A stretch of 64,000 bases of DNA, from NCBI RefSeq assembly GCF_021155775.2, contig NC_060237.1:26502778-26566777 (forward strand), read 5' to 3'. The stretch is from Neodiprion pinetum. Taxonomy: Eukaryota > Arthropoda > Insecta > Hymenoptera > Diprionidae. The position numbers were made by a program, and so were the translations under genes. The notes beneath the pieces were generated by a model. It saw only the letters and a program-made list of their open reading frames with translations. It searched no databases and was not told the DNA's origin. Below, piece after piece: positions 27,938-40,941 of the stretch (within the stretch, counting starts at the first letter, position 1; each line of letters opens with the position of its first letter).

Positions 27938-29792
27938 TCAAATTTTTCACCACTCTACGATTCTTCTTCCGGGAAAAAGTGTTCATCTTCTTAGCGAAGA
28001 AGCCAATTTCCATCAGAAATACTACCAGGCCCATACCGTGGCCCAGCAGCAGCAGCAGGAAGCTCGGACTTAGGTGGAGCATGTCCAACCCCTGAGAGAT
28101 CTCGACCTCGATCATGGATGCGGGGGTTGAATTGGCGAACTGAGCACTCCAATGGCTCACTAGTCCAGCTTCGTTCAGCGAGGATATTTTCTTGTTGATT
28201 TGATCCAGGTAGGGAAGGCCCTTCCAGGTGGCGAGGGCGACCGGGTATATAGCGAGCGCTTCCTGCAATGTGTGGGGTTTGTAGGGCTCGGACTGGCGTA
28301 AGGAGTGGGAGAGTGTCAGCTCGACGACCAAAGCCATGCTGTTGTTACCCCCAGCGTTCATGTTGTCCATGAGCACGTCGTACTCCTCGGTGGAGAGGGT
28401 CTTGTACCGTTTGTATATCTTTCGTATGACAGATTGGTTGTCGTCCTTGAAGAGGTCCTTGTGCCGGGCGGTTCCCCCTAAAGGTATTCCGGAGTTCTCG
28501 AGCTCCTGCATGGTCTTGATAGTTTCGTAATTCGTATTCAAGAGCTGACCGGCCAATGAGGCCAAGTAGCTCTGCGTTATCACATAACCGAAGATAACCC
28601 AGGACAGAAAATAGATCCTGTTCGACAGGGTGCTCGGCTGCCGCGGCAGGGAGACCCCCAGTATCAGCGCCAGCAAGCCGAGGAACTCCATCTTCCTGAA
28701 TACTAGGAGTTTCATCAGCCCCGCGAAGCCCAGAAGCCCCAATACGGCGAACCAGACGCGGGTGTGCAGCGGAGTGACGAGGCCTACCAGAGTAAGCGAA
28801 TGAGTGGACGGTACCAACCAGACGACCTTTTCCACCTCGTAGGGGATGCTGTACTCGACTCGGTCCTCCTTCTCCAAGTACAAACCGCAAAACACGACGT
28901 CACTCTCCCCAGGATCGCTGAGGATACCGATCAGCTCCTCGTGTAGACTGTCGTTGATTTCCGTGCTGATGTTCAGCCTGTTCAATTTTATATCCAAGCT
29001 CTTTGCGACCACCTCGAAAAGCTCCCCTTCGAAGCCTCGTATCCTCTTGTCGCCCTCCTTATCCTCCGCGAGCATGGCGTAGGGCGGACAGTGAAAGACC
29101 GTCACGTTCACTCGGGTGTTGTTCATCATCAGTTTGTGGAAGATCTTGTTGTCCGACTTGGCGGTCAGTGCGCTGCAGCTGCCCAGGATCTCGGGCTTTT
29201 TTGGCACCTGATCGGTGTCCGCCTCGAAGCTGTAACTTCCAGCTATCACGAACTTGCCCCCCACCGAGGCGACGATCACCGCGTTTACGATCCAGGACTT
29301 CCTCAGCGACTCGACGACCGCCTCCGCCTCCGCGAGGAAACTGGCTTTGTCCCTGTAATCGGTCAAGAGACACACGGCGTACTTGCACCGCGGGCTGCAC
29401 AGACTTCTCAAGTTATTTATCAGCGCCAGATCCGTCGAGTTGCGGACCAGGAGGACGGCGCTGTGAGCCTTGACGTAGACCTCGGTGAAGTTCTCGGACA
29501 CCGAGTAGACCCCGAGCTCCTCGACGAGGCCGGTGAAGAAGGCGGTGGATATACCTGGACCGTCGAGGAAGTTCGGTATCAGGAGAGACACTCGCTCCGT
29601 GGTGTCGAAATGTTTTATGGCGATGCTGCGCACGCACGAAATTATCGGGTTCAAATCGGTGACAGCTTTGATGTCACTCTCGATCGTCGCGACCTTCTCA
29701 CGCAAGACCGGCGTCGGTCTGTTTATTATCGTCTTGCAGGGAGCAGGACAGGCCCACATCAGCGAGAAGGCGTATATCCAGTTTAGCCGCAT
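27933..29792 (-). CDS. Divergent ionotropic receptor (IR), single exon
   Basis: This 619-residue protein has the layout of an insect ionotropic receptor, a chemosensory ion channel derived from ionotropic glutamate receptors. The open frame extends 35 codons further upstream. I place the start at 29792 because that Met is followed at once by a hydrophobic, signal-peptide-like stretch (RLNWIYAFSLMWACPAP). In this numbering, the amino-terminal region runs to about 225 and the first ligand-binding lobe covers about 230-325 (core GFEGELFEVVAKSL). The first membrane segment is at about 346-364 and the pore loop at about 370-381. The second membrane segment is at about 393-415, ending QSYLASLAGQLL in the place of the glutamate-receptor SYTANLAAF motif. 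The second lobe covers about 420-570 and the last membrane segment about 576-598. A canonical glutamate-binding Arg after lobe S1 is not evident, so glutamate is probably not the ligand. The gene has no introns and is GC-richer than its flanks. IR membership is clear; the subfamily is not assignable. Confidence 0.93.
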   Translation of the reverse strand: MRLNWIYAFSLMWACPAPCKTIINRPTPVLREKVATIESDIKAVTDLNPIISCVRSIAIKHFDTTERVSLLIPNFLDGPGISTAFFTGLVEELGVYSVSENFTEVYVKAHSAVLLVRNSTDLALINNLRSLCSPRCKYAVCLLTDYRDKASFLAEAEAVVESLRKSWIVNAVIVASVGGKFVIAGSYSFEADTDQVPKKPEILGSCSALTAKSDNKIFHKLMMNNTRVNVTVFHCPPYAMLAEDKEGDKRIRGFEGELFEVVAKSLDIKLNRLNISTEINDSLHEELIGILSDPGESDVVFCGLYLEKEDRVEYSIPYEVEKVVWLVPSTHSLTLVGLVTPLHTRVWFAVLGLLGFAGLMKLLVFRKMEFLGLLALILGVSLPRQPSTLSNRIYFLSWVIFGYVITQSYLASLAGQLLNTNYETIKTMQELENSGIPLGGTARHKDLFKDDNQSVIRKIYKRYKTLSTEEYDVLMDNMNAGGNNSMALVVELTLSHSLRQSEPYKPHTLQEALAIYPVALATWKGLPYLDQINKKISSLNEAGLVSHWSAQFANSTPASMIEVEISQGLDMLHLSPSFLLLLLGHGMGLVVFLMEIGFFAKKMNTFSRKKNRRVVKNLK

Positions 29793-30061
29793 TGCGGAAC
29801 GCGGTGGAACTGTTCCGCGAACGTTTGCCAGCCACGATTGTCTGTCGCGAAATAATCGCTCGCGCCTTTCGCGCATCCCTGCAAACCGATCCCACAAACG
29901 ATTGGGCTCTTATCTCTCGAACTTCAAACGCCCCTGCACGCAACACTGCAGCAAAGCACAATTACTGTCCATTGCATATTAACCTCGAGATCAAATTTAC
30001 ACCGAGCGTTCGCGCACTCTGGGTAATAAAATATCACTGAGAGACCGAAGCTTTGAGGATG

Positions 30062-30191
30062 GAACACTGTCCTGTTCTCCGATTCTTTTCGACTGGTTAA
30101 TTTGACGGCGGAATTTCGCTTTTAAACAGTTTTCCCTATCGGCCGGTGTAATCGAGTCTCTTTATTCACTCAACCTTATCGGACAGTGTTC
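30062..30191. promoter_or_regulatory. Paired inverted 11-mers upstream of the IR gene
   Basis: GAACACTGTCC at 30062-30072 is matched by its perfect reverse complement GGACAGTGTTC at 30181-30191. The pair lies 270-400 bp upstream of the IR start. The half-sites resemble nuclear-receptor-type elements, but no insect factor can be named from the sequence. The pair could be a chance match or a regulatory pair. No TATA box was recognised for the IR gene. Confidence 0.25.
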
Positions 30192-33100
30192 GTCGTTTAG
30201 TTACAGAGTATTTTCGCCGAGCAATGAACACGCACGATGTTTTTTCATATCGATGGATCTGAAACCGTCTGTCGACCGTGAAATGCGCATATATCTTCGA
30301 GCTAAAATCCCCCAGCTCAACAAATTACCTGTCGTCAAGGTTATTACGACGAATGTCGTACGGAATTCGGTTATGAAAGTTAAAAGCAAGTCGTGGAACT
30401 AATTTCAATTCCGTGCTTGTAACTCGGTGATCTTTACTGTTTCAGAGCTTTCGTAAGGATCCTCTGCGTATGCTGCCCTCGAAGAATGAGGCGTCGTTAC
30501 CAGCCTGCTTTCAGGTGCAAGCCGAGCCAGGTGAGTCGAAGTTACATCAACACAGCATGCCAAAATCCATGTCGCTGCATCGAAGGCCACGAGTATACTT
30601 TACGAACGGCTTTTACTATACCTCATCGTCACACAAAATATCTCACGAATTTCGCGAAAAACGCAGTACACACTATACTTCTATCGCTATCTCGAGACGA
30701 ACGCTTGAGTGAAACGAATTCATTTGCGAAAATCAACCAACTCTACACGCCATTCCTCGTGGTCGGAAGTCAAGTTAGTCCGCAGAAATGCCAAAAAGCG
30801 TACAACTAATTGGGCGACTACGGCGATCTCGCCTTTTTTTCAAAGGCCGTTATTTTCAAAGTTCACGCTCCCACTGGTCAGAAAAATAGCAGTGCTCTTG
30901 TACCTCAATCGCAAACTGATTCGGAAGGTGGAAGGGAGCGACTCTATGAAGAAGAACTTATCAGAAAACGATCAGTCAGTTACCCGCTAGCGATTTACCC
31001 CTCGCAGAGTGGAGCAGAGTGCCCGAGCAACAGGGGAAAGACGATTCTAACAAAATGCAGCATCAAAATTCCACCCGCGATCTCGAGTATACGTGCGACC
31101 CTCTCGGAGAATACCGATAAAAGTATTTGTATAGGTTGTTTGTCCCGATTCTGAACATGACGAATTTTTAATGTACAACGTTTTTGTGCTTGTGTCTGCT
31201 CCCCAAGTCGCGGAATAATTCACCGACCCTTTTTCCTCTATTCTTCGTGCGTAGCTCGTTGTTTTATTAACAAAGTCACGAGACCGGGTTTTTAAGAAAC
31301 AAAAACACCAGCTTCTGCACGGGGTTCTATTCTCTGCCCTAGAGTTGAACAAGTGTTATATTTTTACTGCAAACACAACGCGAAGTTACTCGAAGTTCCT
31401 CAAACGCTTCACTTCCCGCCGATGGAAGCTGGGTAACCAGAAATTGAAGCTAAAGAAAAGAACAATCCCCTCGCCACACCATCGCCGATATTTATGTTAC
31501 GGTGAAACACCAGCCTATCTCAAGCCGAGGTCAATGAGGTTTACGAGGGTTTCTTATCGGTCTAGTATACCAGGTAAAATTGCATTTCCGACACATTTAT
31601 CTGGCCGCAATCTCTGACAATCTTTTTCTTCCCTACCGCCGGAAATCGTCATCGTCCATTACCGCCCCAACAGTGAAATGGCGTCGTTTTTCTATTTTTT
31701 GTGCGCTCTTTCGTTTTTTCTACTTCTTTATTTGGGTATTATTTTGATATCGGTAAAAGTAGAAACATCGTGGAAGCGTTACCGATAACGTTTCCGGGAA
31801 TCATCGAGAGACCTTCCTCGCGGAGCTTGCAGAGTTATATCACGCGACGTCGTCCCGAGTGCAGAGTCTCGCCTCAATAAAGAGAACGCCCTGGAGGAAG
31901 AGCATCAAATGCGATTTTCACGAGTCTGTTTGAAACGAGGGGACTGTCCCTGTGGTTGTAGGTGCTCGTATTTTCCTTTTTGCGAAGAAAAGATAACAGA
32001 GCGAGAGAAACGAGATAAAGATTTAGTGGGCGTTGTTATTCCGCGTTTCGCCGTCCGACCAAATTGGCCAATCCTTCTCTTATACTGCGGTGCAGTAATT
32101 TCACCCCCGGATAACGAAATTCCCTTGCACGATTCAGAAGTGTGTCATAAACATTTTACCGGCTGCGGGTTGTGCAAACTCGTTCCTACTCTCTCTGACA
32201 AATAGTCAGGGGTTGGAACAGCGTTAACGAACCTTTAATTTTCACTTTCGAAACTCAAAGTTGCTTAATTAAACTACTACAAGCGAATCACTCTCGTTGG
32301 CACCACCCTGGCTTTGTTGGAACGTGAGTTTGATATTAAAAATGGACGAAAAACGCGTTCGACAAACTTTGACTCTTTGCTCGGTAAAAAGAAATTCGGA
32401 AAAATAAAACAGCGAGAAGGCAAAACACACGCTCAAAGTATGGAAAAGAAAGTTGATTAACAAACAATACAAAGAACCGGTGACAAAAACGAAGGTAATT
32501 AAGAAAAGCCTTCAAAAAAGATAATTGGGTTTGTAAAAATAATTAATAATAACAATTAGTATGAAAACAGCCAAATTCTTTCTCAAAGAATTACTCAATT
32601 ATTTCCTCAAAGAGAGAAGAAGGCAGACCTTATGGGAAATGCGAGAGACATTCGTGTGGAATTTCTTTGGCCCCGTTTCATTCCGTTCTACTGCATCAAG
32701 ATCAAAGGACCTGAATTCGTGCGGCGGAAAATCTGTGACGACGACTTGAACTGATCGCGGAAACAGAAAACCATAGCCTGCGACTGCCTCTCAAGTTCAA
32801 GAACTCGTGAAACTTGAGCAGTGAAAATAACCGGTAAAGATCGAGTGTAATATTGCGAGACCTCAAATTCTTCGCGTAGTTTTGCACGTCCGTGCCACGT
32901 GTAACTTCGCTCTAAACGAGAACAACTTTTCCACGAAGGCTGCAAAGCTGTGAGCGTGCCGATGACGAAGAAGAATTTCAGGTATTGCCATTTATTCCGG
33001 TATCTTCTCCGTTCGTTGTTCGACGTCAAACTCGAGAGAGTGACGGATTTCCTTATATAAGAATGTGTCAGCGGTGTTATGAATTCGTTTGAAAATATGA

Positions 33101-33267
33101 CAACGTTTCCTCAAAATCGAATGACTTCAGTCGGTCGAGCACTTTGGTGAAAAGCAGAAAGTTTGGCAAAAAGTAATGAATATTTGCTTCCCCTGCAAGC
33201 TTCTGCTTCTGCAGATTTTGATCAAATGTTTTTGTGGGAACAGTAAGCTAATTTGTATCTATGGGTT
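30192..33267. other. No supported gene; IR upstream region
   Basis: This is DNA upstream of the IR gene. Frames of 60-110 codons on both strands carry no recognisable domain. I see no RNA gene. Confidence 0.5.
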
Positions 33268-34565
33268 AATCGTACCACCTTAAGATTTTTGAGCACGGGG
33301 TCACGTAGCTTATTTTCGAATATACACGATCATCTATTTCATTTTTCTGTAAAACTTTGGTTTCGCTCGAAATTTGTTGTGATACGATCGTTCCGATGTT
33401 GTGAAATATGCTCTGGTCTATACAACCTCTGAATATACCTCGCAGAAAAATAGATAGATGAAATATCTATGCGACATTTATGCAGCCTTAGCTGAACAGA
33501 GCGTATTTTCTGAAAATAAAATTATCATTTAACGAAATATTCTAAATCGATTTAGACTTAGAAAACAAAGTTATACCGATTCTCGTGAACACTTTCGATT
33601 GATCGCGATGACATCATCTTCGTTATCTTTACGGACAATTATCATCGCGTGACCAAGGCTCAAAATGTGGCTACCGCTAAATGCCTGCAAAAAATTAGAT
33701 TCTCATAAAACAATTTCGTACGAAGGTACGTACAATTACGTGAAAACCAGATAATACGTTGTACTATTAATGGTACGAAAGTGTAATCCGTTGTATTTAT
33801 TGTGAAGTTCTGGCATTTAGATTAGCGTCCCTAGGTGTAAAGTAAGAAATTTTTCAAACAAACAGCACACAGGTGGGTATTTCGTATCACTATCACGAAC
33901 CAATCCGACATTAGTGGTTTACCATAAAACGGTTTTGTTATTTTTTTTTTTATGTGATAAGATTTTCGAAATGTTAGAGAAAAGCCAAAAATCGATCGTG
34001 GTACGAAAATAATATAACACTTCGCGGACGCCGTGAGTATACGAAAATACACAGGTTAAATGAGGCTCGTGAAACGAACAACATTCCGAACTTAACGTTG
34101 AAGCGTCATCTCGACGATAAAATATATACATATAACGCATGTACGAAAGACAACTCCAAGCTTGCTGATCGACCACATATTATCTCTGATGGTATGATAT
34201 CGGGAATGAACAGAGTACTTTTTACAAATGCACGAACAAACGCTTGCACGAAATGCACGAAAATCGGTATTCGAGACCGCTAATCACAATGGCATTCTAC
34301 ATGGTGGAAATGACTGCTATTGTAAATTTATGCTTCGACATTTGAATTCAAGCTCAAATTAGTCTGAAAATACGTCAACGCTTCAAGCATTAATGTTTCG
34401 ATATACTGAAGCAAATATTGGCTTTATCGTTGAATACTATGATTTATGGTATTATAATTTAAACAAGAGTTAATATGTGAAAGCTTTTCAGTGTCGTCTT
34501 AAAAACAAATGTATTATGAATATGGATTATTATCCGTTATTGTCAACTTTTAAGGTGGTGCGATT
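33268..34565. mobile_element. Possible 1.3-kb element with 16-bp inverted ends
   Basis: TTAAGGTGGTGCGATT at 34550-34565 is matched in inverse orientation at 33268-33283 with one mismatch (15 of 16). Similarity may extend outward to a GGGT/ACCC end with a 2-base indel. The interior has no transposase-length frame. If it is real, it is a non-autonomous DNA transposon; no convincing target-site duplication was seen. Confidence 0.35.
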
Positions 34566-37500
34566 CATACCCTACTGCTAGTCGACTATATTGTCTCGTT
34601 TTTAGGAAACGTGTAAAAAAAAAAATGATTTTCCTCCTTTATCGTCAAATCGAAACTGTTAAATTTTTTGGCGATTCGTAAATGAATGTACAATACATGA
34701 AAAATTGTTTCATATCATTCGAATGACGGATGAAATTTAAAAAATCAGACAGTCCAAAGTAGTACGAATTAGCCGGTTTAATCACAGAATTCCAAGTAAA
34801 AATGTAAGGAAACATTAGAGGATAAGTCTGAAAATTCTCTGGTTGAAATTTATTTTGATATAAAATACGATTGTTACGAAATTTTAATATCAACGACGGT
34901 AAATTTCGGCTTCCGAACATCGGAATTTCAGCATGGAATCCGGTAAAAAGCTAATTGCCAGAAATTAACGACTCGACGCGGTCTGAATAGCGGGAGATTT
35001 GGTGATACGCAAGCAAACGGTAATAATTCTCTCGAGTTACCACCCCCCACATGTGTGATTCTTCCGAGTTCGTTGCTGCATCAGCGAACGCTAGTCAGAC
35101 TCGTGGTCAAGTTCCAGCTGTTCTTCTTTTAGATAAAATCACATGACCCGATTGCAAATACGTCGTCTGGGTTCTAGATGTCAAATTTTGATTTTTTCTA
35201 CGTAACTAATAAATGAAAAAATAGTTTTTTTTAGATAAAGTTTGTATTTGTAAAAACGAGAACGACATTTCAGATTTTAAGAAAGATCACCCATTTTTTC
35301 AAACATTTATTGTAATTCACAATTAAACAAACTTCAGTCTCGCATTCAGATCACTTTTATTGAAAAATATTAACGAACAACAAACTGCAAATGTAAAAGA
35401 ATTAATAAACAATTAAAGTTCAACAAGGAATATTTTCGTACGGACTTTCTCGTATCAAACCCCAAACGTAATCTCCCGAAAACAAACTTTATAAGTAATA
35501 AATAAAGGTTTTGGGGAAATTTTTTTTTCTTGACTTGTGCAACTTGACGACAAATTTCCATGGGATCCAACGTAACACAAAATTTGTAAAAATCGCCTCC
35601 AACCAAAGCGTCGTCGTTAACGACGCTGAGCACGCACGGCTGCGTAAAACAAGGTGAAAAACAGCAAACCACAAATCGTCATTACGATGTATAAGGTGAT
35701 ATATACTACGCCTCGTGGTTCGAGAGGCGGTGAAGAGGCTGACCACTAGTTTTCTATGGGGGACGTAAAGCGGGAACGAGTACGGGATTAACCCGGGATT
35801 TATGGGGTGCCCCGAATAAGGCCTCGACATTTGCCGCGTCGATATTTGTCCCGAAGTTTCGAAGTTCAGGGATAATTACTGTCTAACGATGGCTGTCCCG
35901 TTTTGACGTCATCATGCTTCATAATTTCATTGTTCAAAGGTGCGAATTATCTTCCCATGCCAATTCTTTGCGCTCTCACGGGGCTGCACGTTAAATCTAC
36001 TCTCTTCTCGCGTGGTTTCGAAGGGACAGGGTGGCATAATCCACCATGGAAGGAAGGTCGTGACGGTCCAGCCAACCTGTCTCAAGAGACGAGATCTCGC
36101 ATTGAAAGCAAATCAAATTCCTCTCACGAACCGGCTGCGAAAGCCATGTAAAAACGGAATATTTTTTTCAAACGTCAAGCGGTCCGCGCAAAACGACGAA
36201 ATCTTTTGGTTATGGTTATTCACGTCCTTCGCGAGTACTTAGAACAATCTTCAACAAGCCCCTGACAAGTGCTACCTAATTCTTTACTTAACGAAATTTC
36301 GTCGGATCATCAATGAAGCAAAGTGTTCATTTCAGAGTGTCGATGCGGCATCGATAATATCACGGGATAGTTTTCTAAGTCTAAAATCTGAATATTTGAC
36401 CCAAATGAATCTTTTTATTAAAACCGTCCGTGTTAAAAAATGTCATCAAGGGGATAAAAAAGGTAATACATGCCTACACCCATATAAAGGGGAACAAATA
36501 TACCGCGCCAAAAAGGGTGGCGAATACACGCGGTGTAATCCTCTGTGTTCGTGCGTTCTCGAGTTCTCCCTTTCGGCGGATATTTTTTTCCTCATTTTTT
36601 CCCCGATTTCATATCAGGCTATAGGTATAGATTATACGAACGATGACGAAGCCGGCCTCCAATTCTCTTCTTTCTGTATGATTTATTTTTGTCCATATTC
36701 CCGAGAACGATCCCGCAGGATGACTAATGCTTCGACGGTCCGTCGTTTCGTCTGGTCGCACAGCCGCTACTCCGAGTTTAACCTTTCCGCTAGTTTTTAC
36801 ATCTCTTCGGTGAATTCTTTCATCGGCTTGCCTTATTTTACATACTCGTACGTCTAGGTCACGCGACTGCAAGCTCGTACGTATACCTACGTCCTTATTT
36901 TTAATATCCTACATAATAATAATATAAATTCTTCTCACTACATGGAATCGATGTTCTACCACAATTTCACCCTCAAAATCGATTCTATCAATCTTTTTTC
37001 ACATATTACACACCGCTTGATCTGATAAAAATGTAAATTAAGCCAAGCAGAGTTTTGCGAAAACTCGCCGGAAAAGTCCGTAAATGGATTTGAAAAATTT
37101 TTCCCCCATGTAACGAGGACCTCGTGCAAACGACGCGAGAAACTTGATTGGAAAAAATTATTGGCGTCTGGATCGTGGCGATTGAAGAATAGAACGCGAG
37201 ATAAGCACGACGTGCACGAGTTATCTCGTCTGGTACCTTACATGACTCGCGTCATCTGCAGGAGACATCGCTCGTCAATATCTCGTTAGTTGGCGTTTTA
37301 CCAAGCCAAATAGCCGCATGGCCAATTTCAAGACGGTGTAAATCACAGTGGGAGCGAAGCTGTCTGAAATAATTTTTTTACGTGTGATTAATTTCTTCCT
37401 TTAATCCCACTTGAGCCTTTTCAATTAAATCGGAAACACCTTGATCCCACGATAATTTCACAAATATAAAGCACAGGCAACATGAAAAAGAGAGACGAGC

Positions 37501-38246
37501 CCAGCAGCAAAAGTAAGGAGAGATCGTCGGGGTGACGGTCGGGTCAGGTTGGAAGATAATTAACATTTTCGCCGCAGCATTTGCCTTGGAATCGTAGCCG
37601 AGTGAGCGAAGTTTGCGGGAATGAGGCGGATGAATTCCGGCGGTCGTTCGTCGACGGCGCATTGTCGACGTTGTCGCGGGACCGGAAATTGCCACTCTTT
37701 CGGTTCAACGGTTATTTAACGGGTACAGATGAGAGAGCCTGCAGTAGGATATTTTTGGGAACGGTACTAAACTCGGGGGGTAATAAACGATTGAAATTCC
37801 GGTCGAGACGAAATGCCGTCTTGCCACGGTCGACGGTAAATGTTAATACACGCGTCGTAACGTCCCGTTATTTATCCGGGACTCGTGATTTACGAGTATG
37901 CAGCTTCTCCGACGTTTCTTTGATTAATTGCGTCGAACATCGGCTGCAGGACAAGTCTTGGAATAATCTGCCCGCAACGATCTTACGTATTGTCATTGAA
38001 TTTCAATCCCGCCCTTGTTGCTAACCACGTGACTTCCGGCCCCTAAGGAACAACACGAACCCACTAATCACTGCATCAATCACCCAACCCCTGTATTCCG
38101 TGATCCGGATCCTGTCGATGGTCAAATTTCAGGAAAACATTGCCACTAGCATGAAGATCACGTAACGCGACAGTTACGGTGCAAAATTTCAAGTAATACC
38201 GACGATGACGAGGATGATATCGGCGGATCATATGTACCGTGCAAGT

Positions 38247-38284
38247 CATTCGTTCGTTCGTTCATTCATTCGTTCGTTCGTTCA
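38247..38284. repeat. (TTCG/TTCA)n microsatellite
   Basis: Tetranucleotide repeat of about nine units, TTCG with interspersed TTCA variants. It lies within an otherwise unsupported open frame (38205-38825) and accounts for that frame's SFVRSFIRSF repeat. Confidence 0.9.
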
Positions 38285-39684
38285 CCCAGTTCCGACAACA
38301 GTCAACAATCATCCCATGTCGCATAACTGCAGTTCTAATCGAATAACGATACTTTATATCCTTTGGCTCGTTCTGTTTCTCTGCAATTATCCAGCATTGA
38401 GACGGACGCCTGTTTACTACCCAGTAAATTGCTTTTCCAGAAATTCTCCTCGAGGAAATACTGCTCGACGTATTCGCTCCACCAGGTCCGCAGCAGCCGA
38501 GAGAACTCTTGCGAACAGACCTACATTTAGACGGCGTGTTCTACGAGTTACTCATCGCGCCGTCATATCTGCGTCCGTTCGTTCCTCGATTCCCTTCTCG
38601 CCCCTATCCATACCTCAAGTGGAGGTTGAGTCTGGCGGAGGTTCTTTTTTTCTTCTTTTTCCCAACCCTGTTACGAGATCACCCGAGGACTCGGGGTGGC
38701 AGGGTGTAGAACAATACGAGGCGGCATTGATCGCGAAAAGGATTAACAGAGATCAATCGATCGAAGCAAAGACGCGGCGAAGAGATTTTGCAGAGACGTC
38801 AATCTTCGCTAGCTTTTCCGTGTAACCAAAGAGTTCAAACTTATTGTTAGCTAAGCGGAGAGAGATTGTGTGCAACCCTATTTGTCGCAAATTGACAATG
38901 CTTATGCATACGAGATTAATTGACCGCCTTGCAATTAGAGATCCTCTGTACGTAGTATCGACCCGTGAGTCCCTGCTTGACCCGAAGCCACAAGTATTTA
39001 GAGCATCGACGTGTCATTGCAACAGTATTATAACATACACCCTGCCACTGATTGATGTAATCCTCAAATTTAGCCGCTTGTTTATAGGAAGTAAGAACGG
39101 TAAGAAGAAGAGGAAGAAACACAGACAAGGAAGTCAAGTTAGAATCATGAATTCGGGTCTCGTATTGATCTACTCTCGGCGCGGATATCTCAGGGGTTTG
39201 TAGCTTTGAAGCTCGATATCTCTGTTGAACAAAAGGGTAGGCCAAAATTTGAAAACTTTTTCAAAAGCTCAGACTTTTTCTCGTTGAATGTTTTTTTCTT
39301 TCTTTCAAATCTTGCGCTACTTTTCTTTCAGCAGGAATATCGAGCTCCAAAGCCACGCGCCCAAGTTTTTCACGCGTTTATCGTCTTAAATCAATATATT
39401 GTCGAGTGATCTAGAATTGATCTCAATAATCGGCAGTGTTTGAAAGGAATAACATGCACGCATCTATAGTTGTAATATTCAGACAAAAATAAAAATGATA
39501 ACTGTCACACGTAATATTGTATAACCCGTGTCGTCACATACTTATATACGTACATACTTCTTCTAGACAGTAATATGTAACGTAAATTCTGTCGATATTT
39601 TATCAACCGTATATAACTCAGTTATACTATAAAGCTAAATGAATTTTTTTACACACTGAAAATTTTTCCACGTTTCTATCGTGA

Positions 39685-39740
39685 ACATACATACATATAT
39701 ATATATATACACGATATATACATACTATATTATATACATA
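39685..39740. repeat. (TA)n-rich microsatellite block
   Basis: Imperfect CATA and TA repeats with an ACGATATATACATA core. Confidence 0.8.
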
Positions 39741-40918
39741 ATTATAACCGTCGAAAAATAGATAAAAATAATTCGTGTATACAGACGAGACTGCATATCG
39801 TTATGATTTACGTTAGAAACCAATGATTCGTAAATCCCCTGTAATATTACTTGACTATGTTAAACGACCTACGAAAGTCCGTATCCAATATAAACGAGAA
39901 ACCAACATTAAGGTACGTCACTGTTCCCTATTCGCTAGTCTGTTCAGAGTTTGCTGTCCCACTCTCTTCTTTATCCAAGCCATGCACTGATCCAGACTTG
40001 ATACGATGCACCAACACAGAACCGCCAATACCATCAACGACAAATCGAAATTGATCGAACGCATGCAAGTCAATAGTCTCAAGTCACATCACCTACACCG
40101 CTACTCGCCTCAGTAAACACACTCGATACCGAAACAATGTCCACCACTGTTTGTCCGTATGAGAGTAGCTGAGTGCTCGTACTACAGTAACTGCACATCA
40201 TGCAACGAAGTAGAATGTAGAGCATCGTAGAACATTGTTATTTGTATATGTGTTGAGACGTAGTGAGAACTTTCGTGACGGAAATGTCCGATCGTTGTAC
40301 TTCTTGGTTCGTTAGTTGCACAATTTTTTGTTGATATGCCGATTTTAAAAGTGTTTCACACCCGAGAAACGTCTGAGAGTGAATGAGAGTAAAGACGTGT
40401 GTTATCGTCGAGAATGTGACTCAGAACGGATAAAATAAAAGCGAAATGAAAATTTAACCACTGCAGGAAAATTCATTTCACCTCATGAAAAAAAGAAAAT
40501 TTAATTTATCGTTTCTCCCGGTCCTGCCTACCTATTTTTTGTAAATCATGGGGCTTTCGAAACTTCCTCGAATGGAAAAACGCGGACGCGGTATCGCCTG
40601 ATGAAAAGAAATATTCGTATATCTCAGAAAACTTTCAGCCCTACAGAGCTTTCGTTTTTTCATCGGCAGCCTCTTTTCATAAAAACGTTCCATCTCCTTA
40701 TCCGCGGTAAATCAATACGTATAATATTCTGTACGGAAACAGGGCAAATCCTTTGTTTCCATTTTTTTAACTTCAAACTTCTCCGTATCCAGAAGGAAAA
40801 AGAAGTTTAAATAATTACCCCGGAAGTAAATAGTCGAGGTTACGCTTGCACCTGACGTTTACAGGTGTAGATCAAGAATCACTTTCGACCACTTTCAGAA
40901 AAACGTCTGAATATGGGT

Positions 40919-40941
40919 GTGCGTGTGTGTGTGTGTGTGTG
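40919..40941. repeat. (TG)n microsatellite
   Basis: About eleven TG units. Confidence 0.9.

Noticed and set aside
29003..29786. Long frames antisense to the IR gene (up to 231 codons)
   Set aside because: They are shadows of the GC-rich IR coding sequence, with no independent domain.
35370..35672. 100-codon minus-strand frame with a Cys-containing N-terminal half
   Set aside because: No convincing signal peptide or fold, and the poly-A-derived lysine run suggests non-coding DNA.
38205..38825. 206-codon plus-strand open frame
   Set aside because: It opens with peptide repeats produced by the TTCG/TTCA microsatellite and shows no conserved features.
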